Shown here: one piece after another, positions 1 to 11,330 of the stretch
Position numbering within the stretch: the stretch's first letter is position 1
Layout of the letters: each line of letters starts with the position of its first letter
Source of the DNA: Riptortus pedestris
Lineage: Eukaryota > Arthropoda > Insecta > Hemiptera > Alydidae
Length of the DNA: 64,000 nucleotides
Direction of reading: 5' to 3'
NCBI GenBank assembly: GCA_019009955.1
Contig: CM032228.1
Span: 202,850,501-202,914,500 of the forward strand
Notes under the pieces: generated by a model
The model's database searches: none
The model's input: the letters and a program-made list of their open reading frames with translations, nothing else
What the model was told of the DNA's origin: nothing
Translations under genes and position numbers: made by a program

Positions 1-23
1 AAATATTCTTCCAATCCCAAGAA

Positions 24-158
24 AAATTCCAAACCGATACCATAAGTTGTTTGGAAATTTGTCAAAGCAACCATCATACGTCGGACGGAGTGTAGGAAGA
101 AACCATTGCTAAAGATACGTTTGACACAAATAGTTTTATGAACATGTATATGTGTATC

Positions 159-196
<38 letters not shown>

Positions 197-280
197 ATGT
201 ATGTATATATATATATATATACTAGTTGTAGGGAACTCGATCATTCGTTTCGATTACAAAACTTGATACTTATGCATTTC
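24..280. repeat. Dispersed repeat R1, copy a, with (TG)n core
   Basis: Closely matches 5164-5488 in direct orientation, starting at AAATTCCAAACCGATACC and ending at the TATGCATTTC box. It holds a (TG)n array around 161-194 and a short (TA)n array around 213-224. There is no coding potential beyond microsatellite translations. The family is unknown to me, and only two copies are visible here. Confidence 0.75.
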
Positions 281-1097
281 TTATGTGTGTATGTATCAGT
301 ACTTAATAAAACTAAATGAAGCAATTTCTGCAGAGTGAAAGAAAAACTATGAAGTTTATGAGAATACCCATACTTCTGCAAGGTTAAGTACAAGGATGAA
401 CGTTCATGAGAGTAACCTCAATTCCGGTAAGTCAGAGGATGAGAAATAGCTCATTTTAACATTGATATATTTTTATATAGACCTTGAGCGTTCAAATCAC
501 GCTTGTGCTACTTGTGATGCATAGAGTAGCAAATGGAATTAAGGAGACAATCGAGACAAATTGACCAAAACTATAGGGGATCCTCTTTTTTTAAAAAAAA
601 TAGATAAAATAAAACGTATACATTACCAGTTTGTCTAGGTGTATATTATTGTACTTCTAGTAATCAACAGATCAGAAGTAGCTGAAAAAAATATGCATCT
701 TTGGCCGTATTAGGGAAAAGATAATTGTTGCTTAAGTAAGTTTCGTAGGAAGGAAGAAATAGACAATAAATGGATTGTTTGTTGAAGTTATCAGTGAGTT
801 GTCCCAGAACTTGGATCTTAAATCTGGTTGGTTTATTCAGACTGAGCGTGACGGCGTTTTATTGCTCCGAGAATGATTATTTTCGGTACTTCAAAGTAAA
901 GTTACCTCTAGTCTCATTGGTTTCAGATTCCAGCCAAATGAATTCACAGCTCAATTCCAGGAGAATGCAACGACATATTCTGAATAGATATGGGCCGAAC
1001 ATTTCTTTGCACAGTTCTACCCTACTTATCAAGAATACTCCAGAGTTGAATTCGAAACTCAACTGATGAAGCGATGCATACCATTTCTGAAATTGGT
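281..1097. other. Anonymous AT-rich DNA
   Basis: A 98-codon frame at 770-1066 (+) and its antisense shadow show no domain or composition that suggests protein. No RNA gene or transposon end was recognised. Confidence 0.5.
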
Positions 1098-1430
1098 AGC
1101 AAGAAATAAAGGTAACAATGTGTTGTGGGGTAAAGAAAAACTTAGATTTTTCCCGATGTTCTACTCATTTACTCTGTACGGAGGTTATAAGCCAACTCTA
1201 AAATTGGAGTAAACGAAAATTAAAGATTTGGTGTGAGGGCTAGGAAAACTTTAGATCTTTCCACTTGTTTACTGTGGAAGGATCTTACAAGCCAACTCTG
1301 CTATTAGACTAAAGAAGAAATAAAGATAACAATTTTATGTAAAGGTAAGGATAAATTTGGATCGCCCCCAATGTTTTACTTGTTTACTTTGTAAGGAGGT
1401 TACAAGCCTCCTCTGATATTAGAGTTTCGA
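1098..1430. repeat. Tandem repeat, about 115 bp x 3, diverged
   Basis: Three successive units share the boxes AATAAAG-TAACAA, AGATTTTTCC/AGATCTTTCC, GTTTACT and GGAGGTTA-AAGCC, at roughly 1105, 1215 and 1315. The units differ by many substitutions, so the array is old. No frame stays open across it. Confidence 0.65.
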
Positions 1431-1553
1431 AAATTCACTAATTTAATGGTCCCTTAAATATTCAACTTAAATCATTCTCGCATACTTATTTCATTTCAAT
1501 ACCTCAACACGACCACCGCTCCGAGTAAGTAAATGTTTCATTTACTTAAGTCT

Positions 1554-2000
1554 AAAAGTCCGTTGAAAAGATTGAAAATTGAAAAATGCAAATATCTCGG
1601 TTTATATTCAAGATAGAGAATAAATGTATATAACAATATTTATAGCACATTGAAGTTCCAATAAGATTGGTTCTACACAATTTTTCGTAACGAAGACATA
1701 TTGACTTTTCAAAAATCCCTTCCTCTAAACCCTTCCCCCACTTACAGTTCCGATTTTAGCCATTGACGAACTTGATCTTTCCTTTTACATGAAACGATTA
1801 AATATCGACTTTGGTAACGATCAAACAAAAATTGCGATCGCCAGAGCATTAAAAGACAAATATACATAAATATATATATAATTTTAAACGAACCTTAAGT
1901 TTGTCATCTCCTAGGTAGAATCGGTGGACATTTGAAGAAATGTTTCGAAATTCGCGTCATGAGTACGAACTCAATAGCTCAATTCCTTTAAGGGAAATAA
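1554..2000 (-). mobile_element. H element (HINE/DINE-1-like), internally deleted
   Basis: Starts at AAAAGTCCGT on the plus strand, then jumps to the internal AATATCTCGG box and runs to a degraded CCTTTAAGGGAAAT end. About 200 bp next to the hairpin end are missing relative to full copies such as 49707-50529. It keeps the core GATCAAACAAAAATTGCG box and the TAGGTAGAATCG block. Confidence 0.75.
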
Positions 2001-2934
2001 ACGTTACAATAATATTTTTGAACTTCATTCAAATTATTAGGGCCGAAGGAGGACACAATTACTGATTTTCGAGGAATTCCTGAGTGATTGTTTCTCTTTT
2101 AATAGCTCAATATATTATAATTAAAGACCACTAAGGAAAAATATAGCAAGTCCTTTTTTATTAATTTCATGTTGACTGCAGATAAATGTTCGAAATTATG
2201 GAGCACAAATGTTTTAGGTTAGGAAGAGGCTAGGAAGGAGAGTTTTGACGGTTTTAATAAACATAGACACATTATAATAAGGAAACTGTTAACTTTTCGT
2301 TTATCGTACAATCTGCATAATCACCAGTTAAGATAAACGTTTCGTATTTTGTTGGCGGGATTCAATTATTGTTTGTCTTTCTATTACTTATACTTTCATT
2401 CATACCAGTGTTAATTTCTCATTATAATGTAGCATAAATGCAGTGTCATTAAACAACTAGGACAGGGACTGAATGTATCTATAGCAAAATACCGACTCTA
2501 AAGGTGCCTACCAGAGAACCAGCCAACAGACATCTGTGGATCTTCGACCAGTGAAGGCCTCTTCATGTTGTCTATCCTACTGCACTGGTGTTTCTATTTT
2601 AATCTGGAAGTAAAGGGACATCATACAGGAAAACTTCATGCTAAACTGATCTAAGACAAAATACTGAGAAGTTAAGTTACGAACCAATTTGATGTCTATG
2701 TGTCATAGTGTTCCTCTAATATATTTTAGTACACCATTTCCTAATATATCTTGAACTAACCTTACCATATTATACAGTACAGTGTAATCAGGCTCAGTCG
2801 CTTCTTTAAGATTAACCACTAACAATGTAAATAATTTGATAAGTAGTTGGGAAAATTGCACTTATTCTAACAAACCACTGCCCATTATAATACCAAAGCT
2901 CCTCAAGAATGTATTCACTAGATATATAAATAAA
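2001..2934. other. Anonymous AT-rich DNA between two H elements
   Basis: No open frame, RNA gene or repeat was recognised. Confidence 0.5.
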
Positions 2935-3056
2935 TTTTAGCAGATTTCCCTTAAGGGAAATCAGCTATTGAGGTCGTACTCATGATGCGAGTTTCGAAAA
3001 ATGTCTTCAAATGTCCATCGATCCTACCCAGGAGATGACGAAAATGAGGTCCGTTC

Positions 3057-3120
<64 letters not shown>

Positions 3121-3680
3121 TGTCTGTTAACGCTCTAGCGGTCGCAATTTTTGTTTGATCGTTACCAAACTTCATATTTAATCGTTGTATGTAAAAAGAA
3201 AGATCAAGTTCGTTAATAGCTGAAATCGGACAAGTGGGAGGGGGGGGGGTTTAGAGGGGGGATTTTTGAAAATTCAAAATATCTCCGTTATTATGCGTCG
3301 GATCGAAAAATTGTATAGAATAAATCTTATTGCAAATTACATTTACTATAAATATTGTTCTATACATTTATTCTGTATCTTGAATATTTACCGACATATT
3401 TGCATATGTATTCTGCGTGTGGTCACCAGTTGGCTATGTTCGGACTTTCCGCCGAGAGCTCTGGCGGCCGTTTCCATAACTATTCGTCCCTCGTGAATAG
3501 GTTTAGAGGTTAGGTTAACTGTTTTTTGGGGCTAGAAACTACTGGGTTATTACGCCCTAAATAATGTTTTAGGTTTAGAGGTTTCTTACTACTACAGTTG
3601 TTATTAGGCACATTTCTCTATTGTAAAACTTCACGTGGGAAATCTGCTTAGTTTACCCAGCCCCTGCCTGACGGACTTTT
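2935..3680 (+). mobile_element. H element (HINE/DINE-1-like), near full length
   Basis: Begins TTTT-AGCAGATTTCCC and ends with GGGAAATCTGCT, a slightly mutated hairpin and ACGGAC-TTTT. The first and last 12-mers are exact reverse complements (subterminal inverted repeat). A (TA)n array of about 54 bp sits at 3063-3116. The conserved GCTCTAGCGGTCGC box follows, and the interior near the hairpin end contains GGTTAGGTTAAC. There is no protein-coding capacity, so it is non-autonomous. Confidence 0.85.
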
Positions 3681-4232
3681 ATTATTAGAGATCCGCAGTC
3701 TATAGAGGTCAAGACTTTTACAGAATACATAGAATTCTGTATATATTTTTCGTCAGAATTCATGTGTTGGGAATTAATTTTTACCTAAAAGAGAAGAGTG
3801 AGGTTTCGTGGTAAGAACCCAAAACATTTGACTAAAACATGCAAATAAATGCTTAATCTGGTACAGTAATTAATACAACCCCCCCCCCCCCAACTAATCT
3901 GAAGTACAACCAACCAAAGAAGTCAGGCCCTAACCAAAGTCGGGCCTACGTGAAAAAAAAGGATTTCTTATCCATGTTTCAGTATTCATGCCATTTTTCT
4001 CATGACATTAAGAATAAACTACATCAGCAACTTATTCTTAGTCCCTTCAAGTCGTTGCTTGCAATATAATTCGCTTTCACCTGCCAAAAAACTAACTTTG
4101 AACAAAACTACTTCTACACAAGGGGCCTTTATGTGCACATTGCAGCTAAGTCTTATTACCGGAGTAAAAATATACGTATAGAGTTCGAAGTCCAAAATCA
4201 CTCAAAGGGAAAGTAAATATACAGAGGATTGA

Positions 4233-4279
<47 letters not shown>

Positions 4280-5163
4280 TAAATGTGAATTTTCCTGTGT
4301 TGGTTAGTACTCATAAGCTTTCTGTTTATTATGTTTTAAACACATTCAAATTATGAAGTTAGTTCATAGCTAGTAGTTTCTGTCTGATAGGAACACATTC
4401 CTAAAGTAGCAATACATTCAAGAGATACTTAAAATAAAGTATAAAAAATTGAGCATGAACATGTAAAATAAAAGTTAGTGGTTATTCAGAGAACTTGGTT
4501 AAAGGTATTGTAAGGAATATGTATTTTTTTTCTTAAGAAATGGGTGCTCCCTTAAATATTTTATGAAACAAGTTGATTTATGACAAGGCTTAAAATACAC
4601 ACGCAAAATTAAAGGATGTATTTACAACCTATGAATTTGAGGTAATATATTCTTCTGAAAATGATTAAAGTTTCAAAAATAAACATAAATAGTTATATTA
4701 ACTTGCAGAAAGAGTTTTCCGGGAATTTCATTTTAGAGCCCTTTGTGGATTTTTCTTGCAAGACAAATTATAAATTTCAGCTAGCATAAGTTAGGATTAA
4801 AAGGTTAAAAGAGATTGAAAGGTAGGATTAAAAGATAAGAAATAAGAGGAATTAAACCACGGAAAGTAGGAGACAAAAGATAATAATTACTTGTAAAACT
4901 GTACAGATGTAGGATTGCTAGTACGAAAAGCTGTAGAGAAGTAGGATTACTAGTACGATTGGCCAAAGGTTCATAGATCAACTCAAATATCAAAGTTCGA
5001 GCTTTTAATCACAAAAAATGTTTTGGTCAGTTCGTAAACAGCTGTTACACGAGTGTTGTAACAGGATACGAATGTATCAGGTTTCTAATGAATTGGCCTT
5101 CTTCATTCACAAAACACAACAAAGAGCTTCATTCACAATATACATACCATTACGTGTATTTCC
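3681..5163. other. Anonymous DNA with a microsatellite and a 28-bp duplication
   Basis: Contains a (TA)n array at 4236-4277. A short direct duplication at about 4905-4962 has two units sharing GTAGGATT-CTAGTACGA. Poly-C lies at 3879-3891. Nothing coding was recognised. Confidence 0.5.
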
Positions 5164-5292
5164 AAATTCCAAACCGATACCATAAGTTGTTTGGAAATTT
5201 ATCAAAGCAACCATCATACGTCGGACGGAGTGTAGGAAAAACCATTGCAAAAGATACCTTTGACACAAATAGTTTTATGAACATGTATTTGT

Positions 5293-5371
<79 letters not shown>

Positions 5372-5488
5372 AGTATATATATCAGCATAGGTCGAGTTCT
5401 CTACAAATAGTATATATATATATACTTACATATTTGCAGCGAACTCGATCTTTCGTTTCGATTACAAAACTTGGTACTTATGCATTTC
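5164..5488. repeat. Dispersed repeat R1, copy b, with (TG)n core
   Basis: Direct-orientation relative of 24-280. The (TG)n array (about 5281-5362) is longer than in copy a. An extra segment between the microsatellite and the AACTCGATC box carries GTAAGTATATATAT and its inverse ATATATATACTTAC, which could pair. The overlapping Val/Cys-rich frames here are microsatellite translations, not genes. Confidence 0.75.
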
Positions 5489-6231
5489 ATATATGAAAGT
5501 GATTTTAAATATCAAGTTGGGTGGAATTGCACAAGAAGGGTGGGGGAGGTAGTAAACTAAAGAAAATACATGTACCAATGAACATTTACTGCGCAGCTTA
5601 AATGGAAAGTCCATTTTAAATAGGGATCTGTTTCAAGAGAAATATATGTGGGGTTACTTCATCGGTGTGTTATTGAAGCAGGTGAGAAATTTTGGTCTGT
5701 TTACGCAACACTTGCGAGATAGAATTTCTTTTAATCTGGAACAAGATTACAATTAGAAAACCGTTAGCACCAATCCTGCTTAATGAACGTATTTCATATT
5801 ATTCAGTAATCTTATAAACTCTTTGAGGGAATGTTCACCTAAAGTAATACGAGTTTACCTTATAGTGAAATTTATTAAAACTTGGATCAGATAAAAAGTG
5901 GTAACCAAAATAATAAAATAATTTGAGCCATGTAAGGTTATAGACCATGCTATCGCTCTGATAAGAGAGAAAGTTTATCATAACAAACAAAATCTTATCG
6001 GAGGCGCAGTAAACAGCAGTTAATCCCTGTCCTGTCGGTTGAGAATTATCGAAAAGGATTTTATTTTTTACTAAATAGCCAAAGTGCAATAGAGATTTGA
6101 ATCCATATGCCTTCTCCCTTCTCCCCCCCCCAACATATAATAAAATGCCACATCAAACCAGGGAAAGTCCTGAATTTACCACTTTTAAATATTTCAATAA
6201 TTTGAAAGATATCGGCTAAAGCAACATGCTA
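5489..6231. other. Anonymous AT-rich DNA
   Basis: An 84-codon minus-strand frame at 5835-6089 has no recognisable domain and looks like chance. Poly-C lies near 6122-6131. Confidence 0.5.
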
Positions 6232-6416
6232 CTAAGGGTAATACTAAGGACTGGCTATCTACAGGTTACCACCTGTTTCTAACCAGGGTGGGACTACGGA
6301 TTTTATTTAATGAGTTCGACACTAAATAAATTCCTATTGGCCAGGAGGAAATCGAACTCACCACTCTAGGTTTACCAAGTAAGATTAAGGCTAACACTTA
6401 AACTCGCATAGCAACA
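6232..6416 (-). mobile_element. tRNA-derived SINE (family S), 3'-truncated
   Basis: Minus-strand copy: GGTTACCACC, CAGGGTGGGACTA and GGATTTTATTTAATGAGTT, then the B-box complement GGAAATCGAACTC and the head region. It lacks the usual AATAAATA tail. It matches the longer copies at 8049-8273 and 51395-51628. Confidence 0.75.
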
Positions 6417-7941
6417 TCATATTTATCTCTTTATAGGAATTATAAAATAAATGCAAATAGCAGGCCTTAAAGGATTGGCTCAAACGGCGGTTCTAAGGTA
6501 GATCAAATAACAAGCTGATAAAGGACATGATTTGGTGTTATTTTTTTTTATCATGTCCAAAATAGTTATTTCTTAAGAATCTCTTGTAGATCGGATTTGT
6601 TATATGCCACCCCCCCCTTAAACATTGTTATTTATACTTGAAATTACAACGTACTGATATATTTTTATATTTTTTTAAATTAAAAAAAAACCTATATTAC
6701 GAGTTTGAATAATAAAAATAAAATTTTAGTTGAAACATAGATGACTCGAGCTCGCGCGCGCACACACACACATGGTGGTGCGCCCAGCAGATGTCCAAGT
6801 TGTAGAATGACACAAAATTGGACATACACATCATCAAGATACATATTATACTTATACTCATTATTAAGATACATATATTGATGATCTCTTTAACCAAGAC
6901 CCCTAAAGATTCAGTTACGCGTTTTAATTACTATGCCAGTTCGGTAATAAACTCAGAAAATTCGCCTTGCTGTAGAAGTAATGTTTACCTTTGACAAGAT
7001 GTGTTTGAACAGCTCTTGGTAATTTTCGTAATATACAAAATGCCTAGAGATTGGAGAGGGGGGGGGCAATACCATCAAGAGTATATGTCGCCGAAAATAT
7101 AATGATTCCTTGATATTTAACTCAGTTATTGAGAATAAGTGTTAAATTATGCAATAATAGAAGAAGCTAAGAACCTTTCAGAGAATCGACGATTTGCTTG
7201 TTAATGGAAGAATATCCAAAGGGCGCCCCTCAAGGAGTTGGTATAAATGCCTACTGGCGCATAATCCTCGAGGCATGCCCATGCCTAATGGTATATTCCT
7301 TCAGGGTTTATCCTCCTCCTGCCTGGGCGAGAGAGTTCCATTAGCTCCCATTCCGCTCAAGTTAAAGCCCTCTTCTAATCGCAACTCCACCTGGCCCTTC
7401 CATTTTAAAACTTTTACTTATACATTACAATGTTCTCTCGACTAAATTCATTTTGTATATCCAATTCTGTTTTTGGTGCCCAACACTGTTCTCCTTTCCT
7501 CTTTATCCTACTTAAAAACGAGAGCCTATCAAATCGCAAGCACAAACTAGTAATGGAAGAGCTAAAGAGTCAATCCTATATTTAGATGTCAAAAAGCAGG
7601 TGACCTGCAGATATTTTTCAATGATTTCATATTCAAAATTCCTTTATTTATTTCGAATCTGGTTCAATAAGTTCACTATGTTCCGACTTATGCGAAATGC
7701 CTTACCAGCAGTTGCTCCGTAAATTTAGAACATTTCATAAGTCTAATTCTACAATAGAAATGGTCACGATCAATGTGAAATACAGATCCATGAATGATAG
7801 ATATCATATCCTTACCTTCAAAACTATGCTGACGTCACATGAAGCCTGATGTAAACAATATGTTATTTATTACTTACCATAAGATAATTAAAGTTAATAT
7901 GCTTTAGAACACATGATAAAAATAAAATGAACTTTTGATCA
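6417..7941. other. Anonymous DNA; one GC-richer 83-codon frame
   Basis: Mostly AT-rich without recognisable features. A plus-strand frame at 7194-7445 lies in a locally GC- and pyrimidine-rich patch (7210-7400). It has no motif I recognise and no obvious splice context, so it is not called as a gene. A (CG)n/(CA)n tract lies at 6752-6772 and a G-run near 7057. Confidence 0.45.
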
Positions 7942-8037
7942 AATTATTTATTTATTAACGTCCACTTTTTGCAACTTAGGCTAATCGGGACGGGCTATCT
8001 ACAGGTTACCACCCTTTTCTAGCCAGGGTGGGATTTT
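7942..8037 (-). mobile_element. SINE S fragment (3' half)
   Basis: Minus-strand SINE tail and body: ATTTATTTATTAACG, then ACTTTTTGCAACTTAGG, ending at AGCCAGGGTGGGA. It is preceded by TTTGATCAA (7935-7943), and the same 9-mer begins again right after it at 8040. Confidence 0.8.
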
Positions 8038-8048
8038 AGTTTGATCAA

Positions 8049-8273
8049 ATTAAATTATTTATTAACGTCCACTTTTTGCAACTAAGTCTAATTGGGATGG
8101 GTTATCTACAGGTTACCACCCTTTTCTAGCCAGGGTAGGATTAAGGATTTTATTTAATGAATTCTGTCACTAAATAAAGTCCTCTGCCCAGGAGGGAATC
8201 GAACTCGCCACTCTAGGTTTAACATGTGAGATTAAGGTCAACGCTTTAACTCACATGGCTAACCTGAGCCCTT
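8049..8273 (-). mobile_element. SINE S, near full-length copy with target duplication
   Basis: Read on the minus strand it begins GGGCTCAGGTTAGCC, then ATGTGAGTTAAAGCG (A-box-like) and GAGTTCGATTCCC (B-box-like). The body carries AATAAAATCC and GGTGGTAACCTGTAG, followed by GTGGACGTTAATAAATAA. It is flanked by TTTGATCAA at 8040-8048 and by the same string just after its right end (8274-8282). The head looks tRNA-derived, so an internal pol III promoter is expected. Confidence 0.85.
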
Positions 8274-8303
8274 TTTGATCAATGCTCATGGAATTGTTAT
8301 TCT

Positions 8304-8400
8304 TATTATTTATTAAGGCTCACTTATTACTACTGCCACTTTTGGGACGGACTATCTACAGGTTACCTGCCCCCTTTTCTAGTCAGTGTAAGACTAAGAA
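8304..8400 (-). mobile_element. SINE S, left piece of a split copy
   Basis: Minus-strand SINE tail and body, diverged, up to AGACTAAGAA. The next expected bases (TTTTATTTAATGAG) appear about 2.08 kb away at 10479. Three H elements occupy the gap. Confidence 0.75.
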
Positions 8401-8516
8401 TTTTAGCAGATTTCTCTTAAGGGAAATCAGCTATTGAGGTTGTACTGATGACGCAATTTTCGAAAGTTTTCATCACATGTCCATCGATCCTACCCAGAAG
8501 ACGAAAATGAGGTCCG

Positions 8517-8594
<78 letters not shown>

Positions 8595-8938
8595 TTACAG
8601 CTCTAGCGGTCGCAATTATTGCTTTATCGAGTTACCAAACTCGATATTTAATCGTTTTATGTAAAAAGAAAACTCAAGGTCGTCAATGGCTGAAATCAAA
8701 CCAGTGGGAGGGGGGGGGGTTAGAGGACAGGATTTTCGAAAATTCGAAATATATTGGATCGAAATATTGTATAGAACCAATCTTATTGCAAATGTAATGG
8801 ACTATAAATATTGTTATATACATTTATTCTCTATCTTGAATATGTTCTGGTGTTCTCCCCCGCCCCCGTCTAAAGTTTTTGGATTACTAAAATTTGATTA
8901 ATTGAGATAAATATTATTCTGATTCATTAAAAGTCCGT
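8401..8938 (+). mobile_element. H element A, left part, interrupted by a nested H
   Basis: Starts TTTTAGCAGATTTC and carries (TA)n-(TG)n at about 8529-8593, then the usual core. The sequence breaks off at GATTCATT and resumes at 9601 after a nested opposite-strand H element. The same interior is uninterrupted in 52341-53262 (reverse strand), which confirms the join. Confidence 0.8.
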
Positions 8939-9404
8939 CACGCAGGGGCTGCGTAAACTAAGCAGATTTCCCACGTGAAGTAATACAATGGAGAAATCTC
9001 CATACAAGAACCCAACACTTACGGCAAAGGGCCGAACTAGGTTTTGGCGGGATACTCAAAAATCCGTTATCGGCCCAAATTTAATAAAAATGCAAATATC
9101 TCGGTTAATATTCAAGATAGGGAATAAATGTATAGAACAATATTTATAGTAAATGAAATTTGCAATAAGATTGATTCTATACAATTTTTCGATCCGACGC
9201 ATAATAACGGAGATATTTTGAATTTTCCGAAAATCTCCCCTCTAAACCCCCCCTCCCACTGGACCGATTTCAGCCATTAACGAACTTGATCTTCCTTTTT
9301 ACATAAAACGATTAAATTCCGAGTTTGGTAACGATCAAACAAAAATTGCGACCGCTAGAGCGTTAACAGACAAATATATATATATATACATATATATATA
9401 TTTG

Positions 9405-9449
<45 letters not shown>

Positions 9450-9600
9450 AACAAATATATATATATATATAAAATTTTGAACGGACCTCATTTTCGTCAT
9501 CTCCTGGGTAGGATCGATGGACATTTGAAGAAATTTTTCGAAACTCGCGTCATGAGTACGACTTCAATAGCTGATTTCCCTTAAGGGAAATCTGCTAAAA
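8939..9600 (-). mobile_element. H element B, nested inside H element A
   Basis: Runs from AAAAGTCCGTCACG to GAAATCTGCTAAAA. Hairpin arms CGCAG and CTGCG are intact near the left end, as is the CCCTTAAGGG palindrome near the right. The TA-rich stretch is interrupted (about 9375-9472). It interrupts element A within a short A-run. Confidence 0.85.
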
Positions 9601-9860
9601 ATTACAGTACTAGATATTAAAATTATAGTTCTCAATAAAATTAATATTCCATATTCTGATATATTTCAGGAATTGCTTTTCTTTCCGGTGTGAGGTTGGC
9701 AGACCTGTTTGTTTACATTTCAGACGCTTCTTGTCAGGGAGGTTTCTTATTATGGTTTGTATTTATTCACTTAATATTCACGGTAGTGATTTGTTACCAG
9801 TATGTAGATTTATCTATTGTTAAACTTCACGGGGGAAATATAACGGCCTGAGTGACGGAC
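9601..9860 (+). mobile_element. H element A, right part
   Basis: Continues element A with ATTACAGTACTAGATAT, then GTTTCTTATTATGG, TTGTTACCAGTATGTAG and CTATTGTTAAACTTCACG. It ends GTGACGGAC after a damaged hairpin region. The next bases, TTTTAGCAG, begin another H element head-to-tail. Confidence 0.8.
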
Positions 9861-9882
9861 TTTTAGCAGATTTCCCTTAAGG

Positions 9883-9928
<46 letters not shown>

Positions 9929-10483
9929 CTGTTAACGCTCTAGCGGTCGCAATTTTTGTTTGATCGTTACCAAACTCGGAATTTAATCGTTTTATGTAAA
10001 AAGGAAGATCAAGTTCGTTAATGGCTGAAATCGGACCAGTGGGAGAGGGGGTTTAGAGGGGGGATTTTTGAAAATTCAAAATATCTCCGTTATTATGCGT
10101 AGGATCGAAAAATTGTATAGAATAAATCTTATTGCAAATTAAATTTACTATAAATATTGTTCTATACAATTATTCTGTATCTGGAATATTAACCGAGATA
10201 TTTGCATTTGTATTCTGCGTGTGGTCACCAGTAGGCTATGTTCGGATTTTCCGCCGAGAGCTCTGGCGGCCGTTTCTATAACTATTCGTCCCTCGTGACT
10301 AGGTTTAGAGGTTAGGTTAACTATTTTTTGGGGCTAGAAACTACTGGGTTATTACGCCCTAAATAATGTTTTAGGTTTAGAGGTTTCTTACTACTTCAGT
10401 TGTTATTAGGCAGATTTCTCTATTGTAAAACTTCTCGTGGGAAATCTACTTAGTTTACGCAGCCCCTGCGTGACGGACTTTTT
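9861..10483 (+). mobile_element. H element C, head-to-tail behind A
   Basis: TTTTAGCAGATTTCCC and the palindrome are followed directly by (TA)n, so the usual ~100-bp segment between them has been deleted. The core and interior match 2935-3680. It ends with a perfect hairpin (ACGCAG, CCC, CTGCGT) and GACGGAC-TTTT. Confidence 0.85.
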
Positions 10484-10541
10484 ATTTAATGAGCTCGTCA
10501 GTAAATAAATTCATTTTTGTCTAGGTGGGAATCGAACTCGG
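10479..10541 (-). mobile_element. SINE S, right piece of the split copy
   Basis: TTTTTATTTAATGAGC, then GTAAATAAATTCAT and GTGGGAATCGAACTCG (B-box complement). This is exactly the SINE segment expected after 8304-8400. The tRNA-like head beyond it is lost. Confidence 0.75.
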
Positions 10542-10631
10542 AATTCTTAAGAATTTCTTATATCAAAGTTTCAATTAGCATAATCGAACCTACGAAGTAC
10601 ATAGTTATGATATTGCCTCTGCTCAAAGTTT

Positions 10632-11261
10632 AAAAAGTCCGTCACGCAGGGGCTGCGTAAACTAAGCAGATTTCCCACGTGAAGTGTTACAATAGAGAAA
10701 TCTGCCTAATAATAGCTGTAGTAGTAAGAAACCTCTAAACCTATTCACGAGGGACGAATAGTTACGAAAACGGCCGTCAGAGCTCACGGCGAAAAGACCG
10801 AACATAGCCACTGCTGCCGAGCACATGCAGAATACAAACGCAAATATCTCAGTTAATATTCAAGATACAGAATAAATGTATAGAACAATATTTATAGTAA
10901 ATTTAATTTTCAATAAGATTGATTCTGTAATATTTTTCGATCCGACGTATACTAACGGAGATATTTCGAATTTTCGAAAATCCTCCCCTCTAAACCCCCC
11001 CTCCCACTGGTCCGATTTCAGCCATTAACGAACTTGATCTTTCTTTTTACATAAAACGACTAAATATCGAGTTTGGTAACGATTAAACAATAATTGCGAC
11101 CGCTAGAGCGGTAACAGACAAATATATATATACAGTTTTGAAAGGACCTCATTTTCGTCATCTCCTGGGTAGGATTGATGGACATTTGAAGAAAAATTTC
11201 GAAAATCGCGTCATGAGTACAACCTCAATAGCTGATTTTCCTTAAGGGAAATCTGCTAAAA
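10632..11261 (-). mobile_element. H element (HINE/DINE-1-like), short TA array
   Basis: Complete ends: AAAAAGTCCGTCACGC with an intact hairpin on the left, and GGGAAATCTGCTAAAA on the right. The (TA)n array is only about 12 bp. The A-run at its right end joins SINE sequence at 11258. Confidence 0.85.
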
Positions 11262-11330
11262 GGGATGACAGCCTGTAAATAACCCGTCCCAATTAGCCTT
11301 AGTAGCAAAAAACGAATGTTAATAAAAAAC
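11258..11330 (+). mobile_element. SINE S 3' fragment abutting an H element
   Basis: AAAAGGGATGACAGCCTG, then AACCCGTCCCAATTAGCC and GTTAATAAAAAACG match the 3' half of S. The 5' half is not found on the other side of the H element, so the locus was rearranged or eroded after insertion. Confidence 0.65.

Noticed and set aside
1063..1095. CTGATGA followed by a partly pairing segment and GAAA (plus strand), resembling a hammerhead
   Set aside because: The putative stem II is plausible, but stem I has no complement and stem III is minimal. There is no PLE context, so it is probably coincidence.
3490..3545. GGTTAGG-containing strings as telomeric repeats
   Set aside because: Only isolated TTAGG-like units inside an H element interior; no tandem array.
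2935..3680. H element as a cut-and-paste MITE
   Set aside because: There are no terminal inverted repeats at the very ends and no longer target duplication at readable junctions. A hairpin near only one end plus T-run insertion fits Helentron-type elements better.
5088..5496. Cys/Val-rich frames (94 and 67 codons)
   Set aside because: They are translations of the (TG)n microsatellite in repeat R1.
7194..7445. 83-codon GC-richer frame
   Set aside because: Pyrimidine-rich composition rather than coding signal; no recognisable protein motif.
8304..11330. CRISPR-like array of regularly spaced repeats
   Set aside because: The repeats are hundreds of bases long, in both orientations, nested and diverged; they are transposable elements in eukaryotic DNA.
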